From Psychroflexus gondwanensis ACAM 44 (lineage in GTDB: Bacteria; Bacteroidota; Bacteroidia; Flavobacteriales; Flavobacteriaceae), in the NCBI RefSeq assembly GCF_000355905.1, contig NZ_APLF01000002.1:119054-183053 (forward strand): DNA of 64,000 bases, read 5' to 3'. A program made the position numbers and the translations under genes. The notes under the pieces were generated by a model. That model was not told the origin of the DNA. It did no database searches and saw nothing but the letters and a program-made list of their open reading frames with translations. Numbering within the stretch: the first letter of the stretch is position 1; each line of letters starts with the position of its first letter. Positions 63,873 to 64,000 of this stretch are shown one piece after another.

Positions 63873-64000
63873 ATGGTGGCTAACGTTTGGTGTATGAGCA
63901 GTGGCGTGGTTTGGCACGGACAATTGCAAACAGGTACTTGCCAGAGGAAAATCCGCAGGATTTTCCAAGTAAGCGAGGACAAGCCATTGCTTATACACAT
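63873..64000. repeat. Large imperfect palindrome, attC-like, copy 2 (cut by window end)
   Basis: GTGTATGAGCAGTGGC (63890-63905) pairs with GCCATTGCTTATACAC (63983-63998) with two G-T pairs; inside, GGAAAATCC (63946-63954) pairs perfectly with GGATTTTCC (63958-63966), flanked by ACTTG/CAAGT. The outer part shares ATGAGCAGT(A/G)GC and (C/T)ATTGCTTATA with copy 1. The outer GGTGGCTAACG half at 63874-63884 would pair with sequence beyond the window. Confidence 0.7.

Noticed and set aside
63873..63998. N-terminal extension of the lipoprotein gene to 63998
   Set aside because: The extra 42 residues translate the palindromic repeat, and the lipoprotein signal peptide begins at the TTG at 63872.

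Overview
The window is chromosomal DNA of a low-GC Bacteroidetes bacterium, almost certainly a marine-type member of the Flavobacteriaceae. Support for this: SusC/SusD outer-membrane pairs, four secreted proteins with type IX secretion (T9SS) C-terminal sorting domains, TAnnTTTG-type -7 promoter elements, few Shine-Dalgarno sequences, and gene families typical of that group (VF530, SatD/DUF3307, CGEP-like S9 peptidase, short LeuA). I do not name a species.

Layout. 1-4.2 kb: leucine biosynthesis (leuC, cut by the window edge, and leuA), a TPR-like unknown and an Lrp-type regulator divergent from asparagine synthetase. 4.3-15.4 kb: housekeeping and stress genes (asnB, a FAD oxidoreductase, a DJ-1/PfpI protein with a Crp/Fnr regulator and a perfect FNR-type box, DUF1456, an rhlE-VF530-DinB operon, outer-membrane phospholipase A, PPK2, SatD-DUF3307). 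15.4-30.8 kb: secreted hydrolases (dienelactone hydrolase, T9SS metalloprotease, T9SS GH16 glucanase, S9 peptidase, FG-GAP protein, CocE-type hydrolase) mixed with redox genes, decayed duplicates and dispersed repeats. 30.9-50.8 kb: a complete maltodextrin/starch utilisation locus. 50.9-57.2 kb: glycolytic genes (pfkA, gap, a BadF-type sugar kinase, pgi) and comM/yifB. 57.2-64 kb: a mobile, decaying island.

The maltodextrin locus reads as one pathway. T9SS amylase, SusC, SusD and SusE on the minus strand bind, cut and import starch. A divergent LacI regulator and a plus-strand operon (MFS permease, beta-phosphoglucomutase, GH65 maltose phosphorylase, GH97 and two GH13 enzymes) complete the conversion. 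Maltose would be imported and phosphorolysed to glucose plus beta-glucose-1-phosphate; PgmB gives glucose-6-phosphate, which enters pgi, pfkA and gap just downstream. The free glucose needs a kinase, and the BadF/BcrA-family kinase between gap and pgi is the obvious candidate.

The last 7 kb hold a rotted unknown gene, three right ends of an IS91-like element (one attached to a broken tyrosine recombinase plus transposase, two solo), an IS110 scrap, an Xre-RES toxin-antitoxin pair, and two single-gene units bordered by large imperfect palindromes that resemble integron attC sites. Two IS91 right ends sit at the same place relative to such cassette borders, and the transposase carries a 51-bp palindromic in-frame insert that brings its stop codon. 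These are the least explained parts of the window. No rRNA, tRNA or CRISPR array was seen.
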